Assembly: GCF_028750675.1 (NCBI RefSeq)
Contig: NZ_JAQQPZ010000005.1
Span: 64,219-128,218 of the forward strand
Length of the DNA stretch: 64,000 bases
Direction of reading: 5' to 3'
Source: Shewanella metallivivens
GTDB taxonomy: Bacteria; Pseudomonadota; Gammaproteobacteria; Enterobacterales; Shewanellaceae
The position numbers and the translations under genes are program-made. Position 1 is the stretch's first letter, and each line of letters opens with the position of its first letter. The notes under the pieces are model-generated. The model saw nothing but the letters and a program-made list of their open reading frames with translations. It made no database searches and was not told the DNA's origin. Of the stretch, positions 55,603-64,000 are shown in pieces.

Positions 55603-57564
55603 ATGATGAATATAAAACACACAAAAATTGCATTATTACTTGCTATGTCAGCATCAATGACACTGGTAGGTTGCGGCAGCGGTAGTGACGGTGAAGATGG
55701 CACAGCAGGTAACCCTGGTGGCGAACCAGCTGAAACAATCCAAACATTAAACCTTGATATTACCGATGTGACCTATCAAGACAACAAACCTACCGTTACG
55801 GTGTTTGCCACTAACGAAAGCGATTTACCGATTGCCGGTCTCACAGAAATAGAAATAAAAAAAGTAGTCCAGCTTATTCCTGCAGGCGCATCTGGTGCGG
55901 GCAATGCTGCGCAATGGCAATATATTGGCTCACAAGACGCATTTACTGATTTAGGTAACGGTAAATATACCTTTACCATCGACGTTGAAAACTTTAACCC
56001 AGAACTAACCCAACGCTACAACGTCATTTCTAGCGCTTCAACGTTACTTGACGGTGTCAGCACGTCACCACGGGCTGAAATCACCGAAGACTTTGACGGT
56101 GAAGGTAATGACGCTACATACACTAAAAACGTTGTCAGCGATGCCACGTGTAATACCTGCCATGCTGAAGGCGAAAGTATTTACCACAGCTATACCGATT
56201 TAACCACGTGTCTCAGTTGCCACACAAACGAAATGGCAATCGAAAGAGATAAAGTGCAAGTTGATTTTGGTCACCTTATCCACAATGTTCACAACGATGC
56301 CAAAATGTATGGTCGCAATCTTGATAAAAGCGCAGAAGCAGCGCATGCCGTTGTGCAAGACAACTGTACAACTTGCCACGTTGAATCTGAGCAGCTAACA
56401 GAATGGAACAACTGGTCACGTATTCCTACAATGGAAACCTGTAGCAGCTGTCATACCGATATTGATTTTGAAGCAGGCGAAGGTCACTCACAACAGGTTG
56501 ATAACTCAAACTGTGTTGCCTGCCATAATGCAAGCTGGACAGAAACATTACACATCTCAGCATTCAGCGACAAACAAAGCTTTATCAACCTATATGGTAT
56601 GGATGCAACACTTGTTGCAAACAAAGCAACAGATGCCGACATGTCAGCAACCTTATCGCTTACCATTACAGACTCTAGCGGTACCGCCATTGATGCAAGC
56701 AGCTTAATCAGCAAAATTCAACGCATCGAAACCATTACCAACGTCGGACCTAACTTCCCAATTATGGGATACAACGCAAGTCCTGGTAGTGGATTAGCTA
56801 AAATCACTAAAGACCTAGTTAATGGAGGTGAACTTCAAACTGACGTTAGCGTGACTGACGGCAAATTGGTTTACAAGATTGACTCACTGCCTTTTGGTAG
56901 TGGTGATACCGATACCGCATTTAGCTTTATCGGCCTAGAAATGTGTAACGATGGTACCCAAGCTATTGACTGTGCTGACGGTGTTGCCACAACCAGCATG
57001 AAAGCTGAACTCGCACACGGCACATTATCAGGTGAAACGCCTAGCTACCGCCATATTGACTCAGTTAACTTCAGTGCATGTGAAAACTGTCATGGTGAAA
57101 CCTTTGAACTTCACAAAGGCTACCACGCAGGCTTTATCATGACAGAGCAACTAGGTCGTGAGTTAAATGGTGAAGTCACGGTGGGGGTTGATGGATGTGT
57201 GACTTGTCATACTCCAGATGGCACATACGCCTCTGGTGGTAACCAAGGTGCGCTTGAAATGAAACTGCACAGTGTACATGGTGAACAAGGCATTATTAAA
57301 GACTGTACTCAATGTCATGACGATTTCAACCTTGATGCATTCAAAGTAAAAGGAGCACTTGCTACATCAGCGGGTCTATATACCACACCGATTACAGCAA
57401 CCTGCGCTTCTTGTCATGGCTTTGATGACATAGCACAACATGCCACCAGCCAAGGTGCCATTGTTAATGGTAGCTACCAAGAAGCCAATGATGCCGCGCA
57501 ACTTGAAACGTGTTTCTACTGCCACGCACCAAGCATTGAAAATCACACACAAGTAAAATTTTAA
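55603..57564 (+). CDS. mtrC: MtrC, outer-surface decaheme c-type cytochrome
   Basis: 653 residues. Lipobox LVGC with lipidated Cys24, as in S. oneidensis MtrC. Ten CxxCH hemes (CNTCH, CLSCH, CTTCH, CSSCH, CVACH, CENCH, CVTCH, CTQCH, CASCH, CFYCH). The last heme is followed by APS rather than TPT. It is the terminal surface cytochrome of the MtrCAB conduit. ATG 55603 with AGGGACA upstream; the longer ORF is rejected. First gene of mtrCAB; followed by a hairpin before mtrA. Confidence 0.97.
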   Translation: MMNIKHTKIALLLAMSASMTLVGCGSGSDGEDGTAGNPGGEPAETIQTLNLDITDVTYQDNKPTVTVFATNESDLPIAGLTEIEIKKVVQLIPAGASGAGNAAQWQYIGSQDAFTDLGNGKYTFTIDVENFNPELTQRYNVISSASTLLDGVSTSPRAEITEDFDGEGNDATYTKNVVSDATCNTCHAEGESIYHSYTDLTTCLSCHTNEMAIERDKVQVDFGHLIHNVHNDAKMYGRNLDKSAEAAHAVVQDNCTTCHVESEQLTEWNNWSRIPTMETCSSCHTDIDFEAGEGHSQQVDNSNCVACHNASWTETLHISAFSDKQSFINLYGMDATLVANKATDADMSATLSLTITDSSGTAIDASSLISKIQRIETITNVGPNFPIMGYNASPGSGLAKITKDLVNGGELQTDVSVTDGKLVYKIDSLPFGSGDTDTAFSFIGLEMCNDGTQAIDCADGVATTSMKAELAHGTLSGETPSYRHIDSVNFSACENCHGETFELHKGYHAGFIMTEQLGRELNGEVTVGVDGCVTCHTPDGTYASGGNQGALEMKLHSVHGEQGIIKDCTQCHDDFNLDAFKVKGALATSAGLYTTPITATCASCHGFDDIAQHATSQGAIVNGSYQEANDAAQLETCFYCHAPSIENHTQVKF

Positions 57565-57573
57565 TTTGTTCAT

Positions 57574-57600
57574 TGGGAGAGAAGCCTGACTTCTCTCCCA
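57574..57600 (+). promoter_or_regulatory. 11-bp perfect hairpin between mtrC and mtrA
   Basis: TGGGAGAGAAG (57574-57584) pairs perfectly with CTTCTCTCCCA (57590-57600) around a 5-base loop. No T run follows, so it is more likely an mRNA processing or stability element than a full terminator; weak termination is possible. Confidence 0.8.
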
Positions 57601-57661
57601 TATTATGACTTACTTTATCAAACTGTTGATCATCAAAATGGACAAATTAGGAAGTCTACTT

Positions 57662-58651
57662 ATGAAGACCACAAATCAAATAAATACGCTACTTTTTGCA
57701 TTACTTAGCCTTACGGCATCAGCCTTATTTTTATCAAATCCTGTACACGCTGCTAAATGGGACGAAACGATGACCCCAGCAGAAGTTGAAGCCACACTTG
57801 ATAAAAAATTTGCTGAAGGTAAATATTCCCCTAAAGGCGCAGATTCTTGTTTAATGTGCCATAAAAAATCAGAAAAAGTCATGGACCTATTTAAAGGTGT
57901 TCATGGTTCCATCGAGTCATCAAAAAGCCCAATGGCTGGCCTGCAATGTGAGGCATGTCATGGCCCATTAGGTTCACATAATCGCGGCGGTAAAGAGCCA
58001 ATGATTACCTTTGGTCCTGATTCAACCTTAGCCGCAGACAAACAAAACAGTGTTTGTATGAGTTGTCATACCGACGATAAGCGTATGTCATGGGAAAGCA
58101 GCCACCATGCCAGTGGTGATGTTGCCTGTGCTTCATGTCATAACGTACATACCTCTCACGATCCCGTACTCTCAAAGCAAACTGAAATGGACGTGTGTAC
58201 AAGCTGTCACACTAAACAAAAAGCTGATATGAACAAGCGCAGCAGTCATCCAATGAAATGGAACCAAATGACTTGTAGTGACTGTCATAATCCACATGGC
58301 AGCTTAAGTGATGATGACCTAGTAAAACCTACCGTCAATGAAACCTGTTATAGCTGTCATGCCGAGAAACGTGGCCCAAAGCTGTGGGAGCATGCACCCG
58401 TGACCGAGAATTGCGTCAATTGCCATAATCCTCATGGTTCAGTAAACGATGCGATGCTAAAAACTCGTGCTCCTCAATTATGCCAGCAATGTCACTCAGG
58501 CGACGGTCATACAAGCAGTGCTTATTTAGGCAATACCAGCATGGGTTCTTCGGTTAATGACAATGCATTTACCGGTGGCCGAAGCTGCTTAAACTGCCAT
58601 AGCCAAGTGCATGGTTCTAACCATCCATCTGGCAAGTTATTGCAGCGCTAA
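57662..58651 (+). CDS. mtrA: MtrA, periplasmic decaheme c-type cytochrome
   Basis: 329 residues. Signal peptide to about 31 (FLSNPVHAA). Ten CxxCH motifs (CLMCH, CEACH, CMSCH, CASCH, CTSCH, CSDCH, CYSCH, CVNCH, CQQCH, CLNCH) over the whole length. It sits inside the MtrB barrel and links periplasmic cytochromes to MtrC. ATG 57662 gives the best signal peptide, with AGGAAG upstream; the longer ORF to 57605 is less likely. mtrB follows 12 bases later. Confidence 0.96.
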   Translation: MKTTNQINTLLFALLSLTASALFLSNPVHAAKWDETMTPAEVEATLDKKFAEGKYSPKGADSCLMCHKKSEKVMDLFKGVHGSIESSKSPMAGLQCEACHGPLGSHNRGGKEPMITFGPDSTLAADKQNSVCMSCHTDDKRMSWESSHHASGDVACASCHNVHTSHDPVLSKQTEMDVCTSCHTKQKADMNKRSSHPMKWNQMTCSDCHNPHGSLSDDDLVKPTVNETCYSCHAEKRGPKLWEHAPVTENCVNCHNPHGSVNDAMLKTRAPQLCQQCHSGDGHTSSAYLGNTSMGSSVNDNAFTGGRSCLNCHSQVHGSNHPSGKLLQR

Positions 58652-58663
58652 GGAGATAACAAA

Positions 58664-60751
58664 ATGAATACAAAAATAAACCTCATCACCTTAGCCCTTT
58701 TGTCTAGTTGCAGTTTTGGCGTACTAGCACAAGGTTATGGCTTAGCCAATGCGAAAACCGATTCGGTAAAATTTGACGCTTGGGAATGTAAACGTTGCGT
58801 AGTCGAAACCGGTACAACCGGCAGTATTAGCGCAGGTATTGCATACAATAGCGAAGAAGACATTCATTCAGCCAATGCTTTTAACAGCAGTAACGAGGTG
58901 GCAGGAAACGTTGACGCCGACATTCGTTACCGCGGAGAAGAAGGTTATCAAGCCAATGTTGATGCTCATAATTTGGGGATGGACAATGGCCGCATGGACA
59001 TCGATGTGGGTAAGCAAGGTGTGTATAACATCAATGTCAATTACCGCACATTTGCTCATTATGAATCAAACAGTGCATTAAGCCCGTACCAACAAATCGG
59101 TAGCGACTACCTAACGCTGCCAGATAATTGGGTAACTGCAGGCTCAAGCCCTGACATGACCATGCTCAGCAGTAGCTTAAATCCGTTAGAGTTATCGTTA
59201 AACCGTGACCGTTATGGCATGGGCGTTGAGTACCAAACCGAATCACTTTTAACGACTTATGTGAATTTTCAACGGGAAGAAAAAACCGGCACAAAAACAA
59301 CATCAGGCAGCATTTATAACCAATCCATGATGCTAGCCGAGCCCGTTGATTACACCACTGATATCCTAAATGCTGGTATTAAACTTAAAGGCGACAACTG
59401 GTTTACTAGCCTTAATTATAGTGGTTCAGTCTTTAAAAATGACAATAGTCAACTAGGGTTCGACAGTGCCTTTAACCCAACCTTTGGCGCTCAAACAAGC
59501 GGCTATATGTCATTAGACCCTGATAACGAAGCGCATACCGTTTCTTTATTAGGTCAATATAATCTGGCTAAAACCAACCTAAGCGGACGTTTACTGGTTG
59601 GCCAAATGACCCAAGATCAATCACTCACCAGCATAGGTTATGGTTACGACTTACCGGCAGAAAGTATCGACGCCAAAGTCGATATCACTGGCATGACCCT
59701 TAAAGCGACAACCCGACTTAACCGTGAATGGCGAGTCAGTGGTAGCTATGATTACAATGACAGAGACAATAAAACTCAAATAGAACAATGGACTCAAATC
59801 AGCATCAATGATGTAACAGGTGAAGCTGAATACAACACCCCTTACGATCTCACCACTCAACGAGCAAAACTGTCTACCGACTATCGGATCAGCCAAGGGA
59901 TTAAACTGGATGCCGGTTACGACTTTGAACGGGATGAACGCAGCTACCAAGACCGAGAAACCACCGACGAAAATAATCTGTGGGCTCGTGTGCGGGTAAA
60001 CAGCTTCGACAAGTGGAATATGTGGTTTAAAGGCAGCTTTAGCCAACGTGATGGCTCAGAATATCAAGCATCTGAAACCGCATCTACTGAACAAAACGCC
60101 CTATTACGTCGTTACTATCTTGCCGATCGTGACCGCAGTCAAATTGAAGCTCGGTTTAGTCATACGCCACTAGCAGACTTAACTGTCGACTTTGGTGCTC
60201 GCTACTCTTTAGATGATTACACTGACACAGAAATTGGCTTAACAGAGTCAACAGACACCTATTATGATGTCAATGTACATTATGCCGTTAATGCCGATGT
60301 ATCACTCAATGCGTTTTATAACCACCAAACCATTGAGTCAAAACAATCAGGCAGCTCAAGTTTCAGTGTCGCCAACTGGCAAGCTGATATTGAAGACACT
60401 ATTGATTATATTGGTGCCGGGATAAGTTACAGAAACTTAATGGACAGTCGACTCAAGCTCGGCCTAGATTACACTTACTCAGACTCTGACAGTACCACTC
60501 AAGTCAGCCAAGGGGTAACCGGTGATTATGGCGACTATTTTGCCAAAGTGCATAACCTTAACTTATACGGTCAATATCAAGCCACTGACAACATGAGTGT
60601 GCGTGTTGATTACAAAATGGAAAACTATCTTGATAATGACGCATCTAATGACCTCAGCCAAGACACTATCTGGAATGTGGTCAGTTTTGGTAATGTAGAT
60701 CATGATTACACTGCGCATATGGTCATGTTAAGTATGACTTATCGCTTATAG
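58664..60751 (+). CDS. mtrB: MtrB, outer-membrane barrel of the MtrCAB conduit
   Basis: 695 residues, close to the 697 of S. oneidensis MtrB. Signal peptide to about 22 (FGVLA), then the conserved CxxC CKRC at Cys42 and Cys45, and an antiparallel beta barrel ending in Leu. The barrel holds MtrA in the outer membrane and carries MtrC outside. AAGGAG precedes the ATG. Confidence 0.96.
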   Translation: MNTKINLITLALLSSCSFGVLAQGYGLANAKTDSVKFDAWECKRCVVETGTTGSISAGIAYNSEEDIHSANAFNSSNEVAGNVDADIRYRGEEGYQANVDAHNLGMDNGRMDIDVGKQGVYNINVNYRTFAHYESNSALSPYQQIGSDYLTLPDNWVTAGSSPDMTMLSSSLNPLELSLNRDRYGMGVEYQTESLLTTYVNFQREEKTGTKTTSGSIYNQSMMLAEPVDYTTDILNAGIKLKGDNWFTSLNYSGSVFKNDNSQLGFDSAFNPTFGAQTSGYMSLDPDNEAHTVSLLGQYNLAKTNLSGRLLVGQMTQDQSLTSIGYGYDLPAESIDAKVDITGMTLKATTRLNREWRVSGSYDYNDRDNKTQIEQWTQISINDVTGEAEYNTPYDLTTQRAKLSTDYRISQGIKLDAGYDFERDERSYQDRETTDENNLWARVRVNSFDKWNMWFKGSFSQRDGSEYQASETASTEQNALLRRYYLADRDRSQIEARFSHTPLADLTVDFGARYSLDDYTDTEIGLTESTDTYYDVNVHYAVNADVSLNAFYNHQTIESKQSGSSSFSVANWQADIEDTIDYIGAGISYRNLMDSRLKLGLDYTYSDSDSTTQVSQGVTGDYGDYFAKVHNLNLYGQYQATDNMSVRVDYKMENYLDNDASNDLSQDTIWNVVSFGNVDHDYTAHMVMLSMTYRL

Positions 60752-60798
60752 TTTCTAGCGATAGTCACGGGGAGAAGTATTACGGCCCCAGTTGATGA

Positions 60799-60831
60799 AA
60801 AACCAGCATTGTAGATGCTGGTTTTTTTGCT
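60799..60831 (+). terminator. Terminator of mtrCAB
   Basis: AAACCAGCAT and ATGCTGGTTT form a perfect stem with a 4-base loop, followed by a T run, about 50 bases after the mtrB stop. Confidence 0.9.
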
Positions 60832-60858
60832 TCAAATACATAAATCTTGCGTAATATT

Positions 60859-61124
60859 AATACCAATCCGCATTAGAGTTTGCTCTTTTAGCGAAAGTTA
60901 TCAGTGAGGTAGTCGAGGCAGCCTTTTGAGGGCATAGTGCACTACGTTAAGAAAGGCTGACAAAGAATACCACGCTGATAAATTCGCCCTTCGGGGCTGT
61001 GTCACAAACCCCATTACGGCTTCAAATGACGTTGATGTAGATGACTACACCTGCAGTCATTTTCATTGTACTGGGTCTAGTGACGCAGCCTAAAATAGAT
61101 CACACTCTAATAAGGATTGGTATA
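60859..61124. repeat. MITE-like inverted-repeat element, copy B (266 bp)
   Basis: The left end is AATACCAATCCGCATTAGAG; the right end, on the other strand, is TATACCAATCCTTATTAGAG. These near-identical terminal inverted repeats bound 220 bases with no gene; a chance 100-codon ORF overlaps it. Same family as the elements at 5432-5578 and 62691-63049. Lies just after the mtrCAB terminator. Confidence 0.65.
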
Positions 61125-61402
61125 ACAACCGTGACTTGTGATTTAAATGTGGAAAAATGCCTACATTTTATTGCCACGGTCCCATTCTTAGATTCACCTA
61201 TCATCTTTTTTTACATTGATTGCCACTCTCTATCCAACATACGTTATCATAAAACGCATCGTCTGCTCTGCGGCAGCTGTGATGATATAACTCGCTATCA
61301 CACAAACGATTCGCATGATCGTCATTTTGATAACAATAGGTAACCTATTCTCCATTTTAACGACCTCTTAATCACACCCGAAGAGGAGCATTCGAGGGCA
61401 TT
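61125..61402. other. Upstream region of cdaR
   Basis: 278 bases. TGTGAT (61278-61283) and ATCACA (61297-61302) form an inverted pair 13 bases apart, a possible operator. GAGGAG and GAGGGC lie before the cdaR start. No ORF is supported. Confidence 0.4.
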
Positions 61403-62557
61403 ATGCTTCAAATAGATACGGATATTGCGAATAAAATTGTCGACCGAACCATGAAAATAATCGGCCACAATATTAATGTCATGAATGCTCAGGCTGTGAT
61501 CCTAGGCTCGGGAGAAAAACACCGAATTGGCTCCATCCATGAAGGTGCATTATTAGCCATCAGCCAAAATCGCAATGTCGAAATCAGCCACGCTATAGCC
61601 TCTACACTGCAAGGCGTTAAACCCGGGCTTAATTTGCCATTACATTATCAAGGCCAAGTGGTTGGCGCGATTGGCATAACAGGTGAACCAGAAAGCTTAA
61701 GTCATTATGGCGAGCTATTAAAAATGACCGCCGAAATGATTGTTGAACAAGCAAACCTTCAAGAACAGCTCCAATGGCAAAACAGACAAAAGGAAGAGTT
61801 TATTTCGCAATTTATTGTCGCTAGCGAAGCTGAACTACCGTCATTAAAACAATGGGCGCTTCAATTGGGCATTGACTTATCGATGCCAAGAGTGGCTGCA
61901 ATTATCGAATTAGACAACAATAACCCGACTTTTAGGCAAGATAATCAAGCCCTCAAACAAGTAATGTACTTATTGCAACACCCAATGCGCGATAACTTAA
62001 TTGCCATGACATCGTTAACCCAACTTGTGATTTTAAAACCCGCTTTTTTAGACGGTAAGCAATTTGACCCAGAGCTTGAAAGCCAACGCATAGATAAGTT
62101 ACTCAAACGTTTACCAGCCAATATGCAACTGAGTTTGCACATTTCATTAGGACATTATTTTAGCGGTGACTTAGGCATTACACATTCTTACCGCACCGCC
62201 AAAGAAACACTCGACATAGGTAAAAAATACCATCCCCATAAAAGCAAATATTTATACCAAGATTACAGCTTACAAGTGCTGCTTTCAGGATTACGTCATC
62301 ATTGGCGTGGTAACGCTCTTGCTGGCCCATATCAAAAATTGATCGCAGCCGATAACAACCAACAATTGCAAAAAACATTAGCGGCTTACTTAGAACATTT
62401 AGGTGATTTACAGGCTTGCGCCAAAAGTTTGTTTATTCATCGAAATACATTGCGTTATCGCCTTGATAAAATACAATCGATTACTAATGTAGATTTACAT
62501 AATTTCAATGGCTTACTGAGTTTGTACCTAGGTCAATTAATCCACCAGCCTGAATAA
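61403..62557 (+). CDS. cdaR: CdaR-type sugar-diacid / glycerate regulator
   Basis: 384 residues. N-terminal sugar-diacid recognition domain (Diacid_rec, about 1-140: IDTDIANKIVDRTMKIIGHN, GVKPGLNLPLHY) and a C-terminal PucR-type HTH (LQACAKSLFIHRNTLRYRLDKI, about 330-355). It is known to activate glycerate/glucarate genes. Next to a GntP permease that fits as a target. Confidence 0.9.
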   Translation: MLQIDTDIANKIVDRTMKIIGHNINVMNAQAVILGSGEKHRIGSIHEGALLAISQNRNVEISHAIASTLQGVKPGLNLPLHYQGQVVGAIGITGEPESLSHYGELLKMTAEMIVEQANLQEQLQWQNRQKEEFISQFIVASEAELPSLKQWALQLGIDLSMPRVAAIIELDNNNPTFRQDNQALKQVMYLLQHPMRDNLIAMTSLTQLVILKPAFLDGKQFDPELESQRIDKLLKRLPANMQLSLHISLGHYFSGDLGITHSYRTAKETLDIGKKYHPHKSKYLYQDYSLQVLLSGLRHHWRGNALAGPYQKLIAADNNQQLQKTLAAYLEHLGDLQACAKSLFIHRNTLRYRLDKIQSITNVDLHNFNGLLSLYLGQLIHQPE

Positions 62558-62690
62558 CTCACCGCGATTTACTTTTGTGCACACGCACAACAATTCAATA
62601 TTAAAAACCACTCAGTCGGTGCAAATGAACAAAGCTATTTAAGTCTAATGATTTACTATTGTTGAGTACTTTCTACCTTCAAACAATAAT

Positions 62691-63049
62691 AATACCAACC
62701 GTACTAATGACTTGATCATGTAATGGGGATTCAAATTAAGTTAATCAATACGGAGGCTTGAAGGCATCGTTACAGTTTGGCTTTTAGTCAGTCTACTCTA
62801 TGCATAAAAACGTCACCAATAAAGACACACGCTTTGTTAGTGGCGGTTAATAATCCATGCAGTAGTTAGCTTGAGTCACTTTGCCATAAACAAAGTGATT
62901 GACCCTCTCGCCAAACGTGACGCTTTTAGCATTCTGACGTGACATCACGTGAATTAGTGTTCAAGGTCAATCCATTAGACATTAATCCACTATAAATTGA
63001 ACAACTTATGATGACCCAAGCACAACAAAGCATTAATGTGATTGGTATA
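62691..63049. repeat. MITE-like inverted-repeat element, copy C (359 bp)
   Basis: The left end is AATACCAACCGTACTAATGA; the right end, on the other strand, is TATACCAATCACATTAATGC. It fills most of the 507-base gap between cdaR and the permease gene and ends 15 bases before the permease ATG. No gene inside. The permease promoter must lie within or be read through it. Confidence 0.6.
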
Positions 63050-63064
63050 AATAACGAGTAATAT

Positions 63065-64000
63065 ATGGGACTAATACTAATTCTACTTGGCGTGATTGCG
63101 TTCATCGTCGTCGCCACCTCTAAGTTTAAACTACACCCTTTCTTAACATTAATCTTAGCCTCGTTTATCGCGGCCTTTGCCTATGGTTTACCTAGTCAAG
63201 AAATTGCGAAAACCATCACCGGTGGTTTTGGTGGTATTTTAGGCTATATTGGTTTAGTGATTGTCTTGGGGACAATCATTGGCACCATTTTAGAAAAAAG
63301 CGGCGCGGCGATCACAATGGCAGAAGTGGTAATCAAACTGTTTGGTCAACGCTTTCCAACGTTAACCATGTCGATCATCGGCTACCTAGTCTCTATTCCG
63401 GTATTCTGTGACTCGGGCTTTGTTATTTTAAACTCGCTCAAACAATCAATGGCCAACCGCATGAAAGTCTCTAACGTGGCGATGAGTGTTGCGTTAGCGA
63501 CTGGGCTTTATGCTACCCATACATTTGTGCCACCAACGCCTGGTCCCATTGCGGCGGCTGGTAATTTAGGCCTAGAATCACAATTAGGCTTAGTCATTGC
63601 CGTTGGTGTGTTTGTTGCTGCAATCGCCGCATTTGCCGGTATGCTATGGGCAAATAGATTTAAACATGAAGAGCCAGATGGTGAAGGCGCTGAAGAGTTA
63701 AATCAACAACTTGATCAACTCGATGACCTTAAAAGCGCCTACGGAAAATTACCAAGCCCGGCCAAAGCATTTGCACCTATTTTTGTGCCTATTTTACTCA
63801 TTTGCTTGGGTTCGATTGCCAACTTCCCTTCTAAACCTCTTGGTGAAGAAGGTATATTCTCAGTATTGGTTTTTTTAGGCCAACCAGTTAACGCTTTAAT
63901 GATTGGTTTACTGTTGTCGTTATCACTCTTGAAAAGCGACAAAAAAATTGCCGAATTTAGTGAACGTATCAGCCAAGGGCTTGTGGTTGCAGCACCAATC
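63065..64000 (+). CDS. GntP-family gluconate/glycerate permease (N-terminal part)
   Basis: 312 codons are open to the window edge; the stop is outside. Hydrophobic from residue 1 with about nine membrane segments. GntP motifs are visible: SIPVFCDSGFVILNSL and THTFVPPTPGPIAAAGNLG. It imports a sugar acid (gluconate or glycerate) with protons. ATG 63065 is set by the family N-terminus; ribosome site is weak. With cdaR it suggests glycerate uptake. Confidence 0.92.
   Translation, partial: MGLILILLGVIAFIVVATSKFKLHPFLTLILASFIAAFAYGLPSQEIAKTITGGFGGILGYIGLVIVLGTIIGTILEKSGAAITMAEVVIKLFGQRFPTLTMSIIGYLVSIPVFCDSGFVILNSLKQSMANRMKVSNVAMSVALATGLYATHTFVPPTPGPIAAAGNLGLESQLGLVIAVGVFVAAIAAFAGMLWANRFKHEEPDGEGAEELNQQLDQLDDLKSAYGKLPSPAKAFAPIFVPILLICLGSIANFPSKPLGEEGIFSVLVFLGQPVNALMIGLLLSLSLLKSDKKIAEFSERISQGLVVAAPI

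Noticed and set aside
61278-61302. CRP site upstream of cdaR
   Set aside because: The TGTGAT and ATCACA halves are 13 bases apart; CRP needs 6.
61041-61343. 100-codon plus-strand ORF between mtrB and cdaR
   Set aside because: It overlaps the right end of repeat copy B, has no ribosome site and no family-like sequence.
1-64000. CRISPR arrays, prophage or transposase genes
   Set aside because: No spaced direct repeats, phage structural genes or transposase motifs are present.

Overview
The window is chromosomal DNA of a Shewanella-type gammaproteobacterium. The strongest sign is a complete extracellular electron transfer locus (omcA, mtrC, mtrA, mtrB) whose proteins match the Shewanella families in length, heme count and N-terminal sequence. 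A periplasmic tetraheme flavocytochrome c, FabV-type enoyl-ACP reductase, a TonB2/TtpC energy-transduction operon and the tig-clpP-clpX-lon-hupB-ppiD order fit the same genus. I cannot fix the species from sequence alone. S. frigidimarina-like marine strains are a reasonable guess only.

Layout. 1-4 kb: end of sapA and complete sapBCDF (peptide-type ABC importer). 4.1-5.4 kb: fabV. 5.6-11.1 kb: an accessory anaerobic-respiration module with a flavocytochrome c (minus strand) divergent from a porin, a LysR regulator and a DUF819 membrane protein. 11.1-20.7 kb, minus strand: an AraC/GyrI-domain regulator, then ppiD, hupB, lon, clpX, clpP and tig (protein folding and quality control). 21.1-21.4 kb: tRNA-His, tRNA-Arg and tRNA-Pro (minus). 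21.7-28.9 kb: folD, cysS, ppiB, lpxH, miaE, a Yip1-family membrane protein and glnS. 29.1-31.7 kb: feoAB ferrous iron uptake. 31.8-34.7 kb: GNAT acetyltransferase, parvulin and a DUF885 lipoprotein. 35-44 kb, minus strand: TonB2 operon (DUF3450, ttpC, exbB, exbD, tonB, TPR), a methyltransferase and a large TonB-dependent receptor. 44.5-52.6 kb: polB and dinG diverging from a shared LexA box; dinG is followed by a TauE/SafE transporter, priC, a DUF2057 gene, an HDAC-family gene and a ComFB-like gene. 52.7 kb: 4.5S SRP RNA (minus). 53.2-60.8 kb: omcA-mtrC-mtrA-mtrB. 61.4-64 kb: cdaR regulator and the start of a GntP permease.

How it works together. MtrA, MtrB, MtrC and OmcA carry periplasmic electrons through the outer membrane to minerals or shuttles. 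FeoAB imports the Fe(II) that such respiration makes, and the flavocytochrome reduces a soluble (probably enoate) acceptor in the periplasm. Most of the rest is core housekeeping. Three related inverted-repeat elements (5.4, 60.9 and 62.7 kb) flank the two respiratory modules, and a heptanucleotide tandem repeat lies upstream of the DUF885 gene. I found no CRISPR array, prophage, transposase or clearly broken gene. The most unusual parts are the flavocytochrome/porin/LysR/DUF819 module, the trimmed and relocated mtr locus, and several strong unassigned inverted repeats in promoters.
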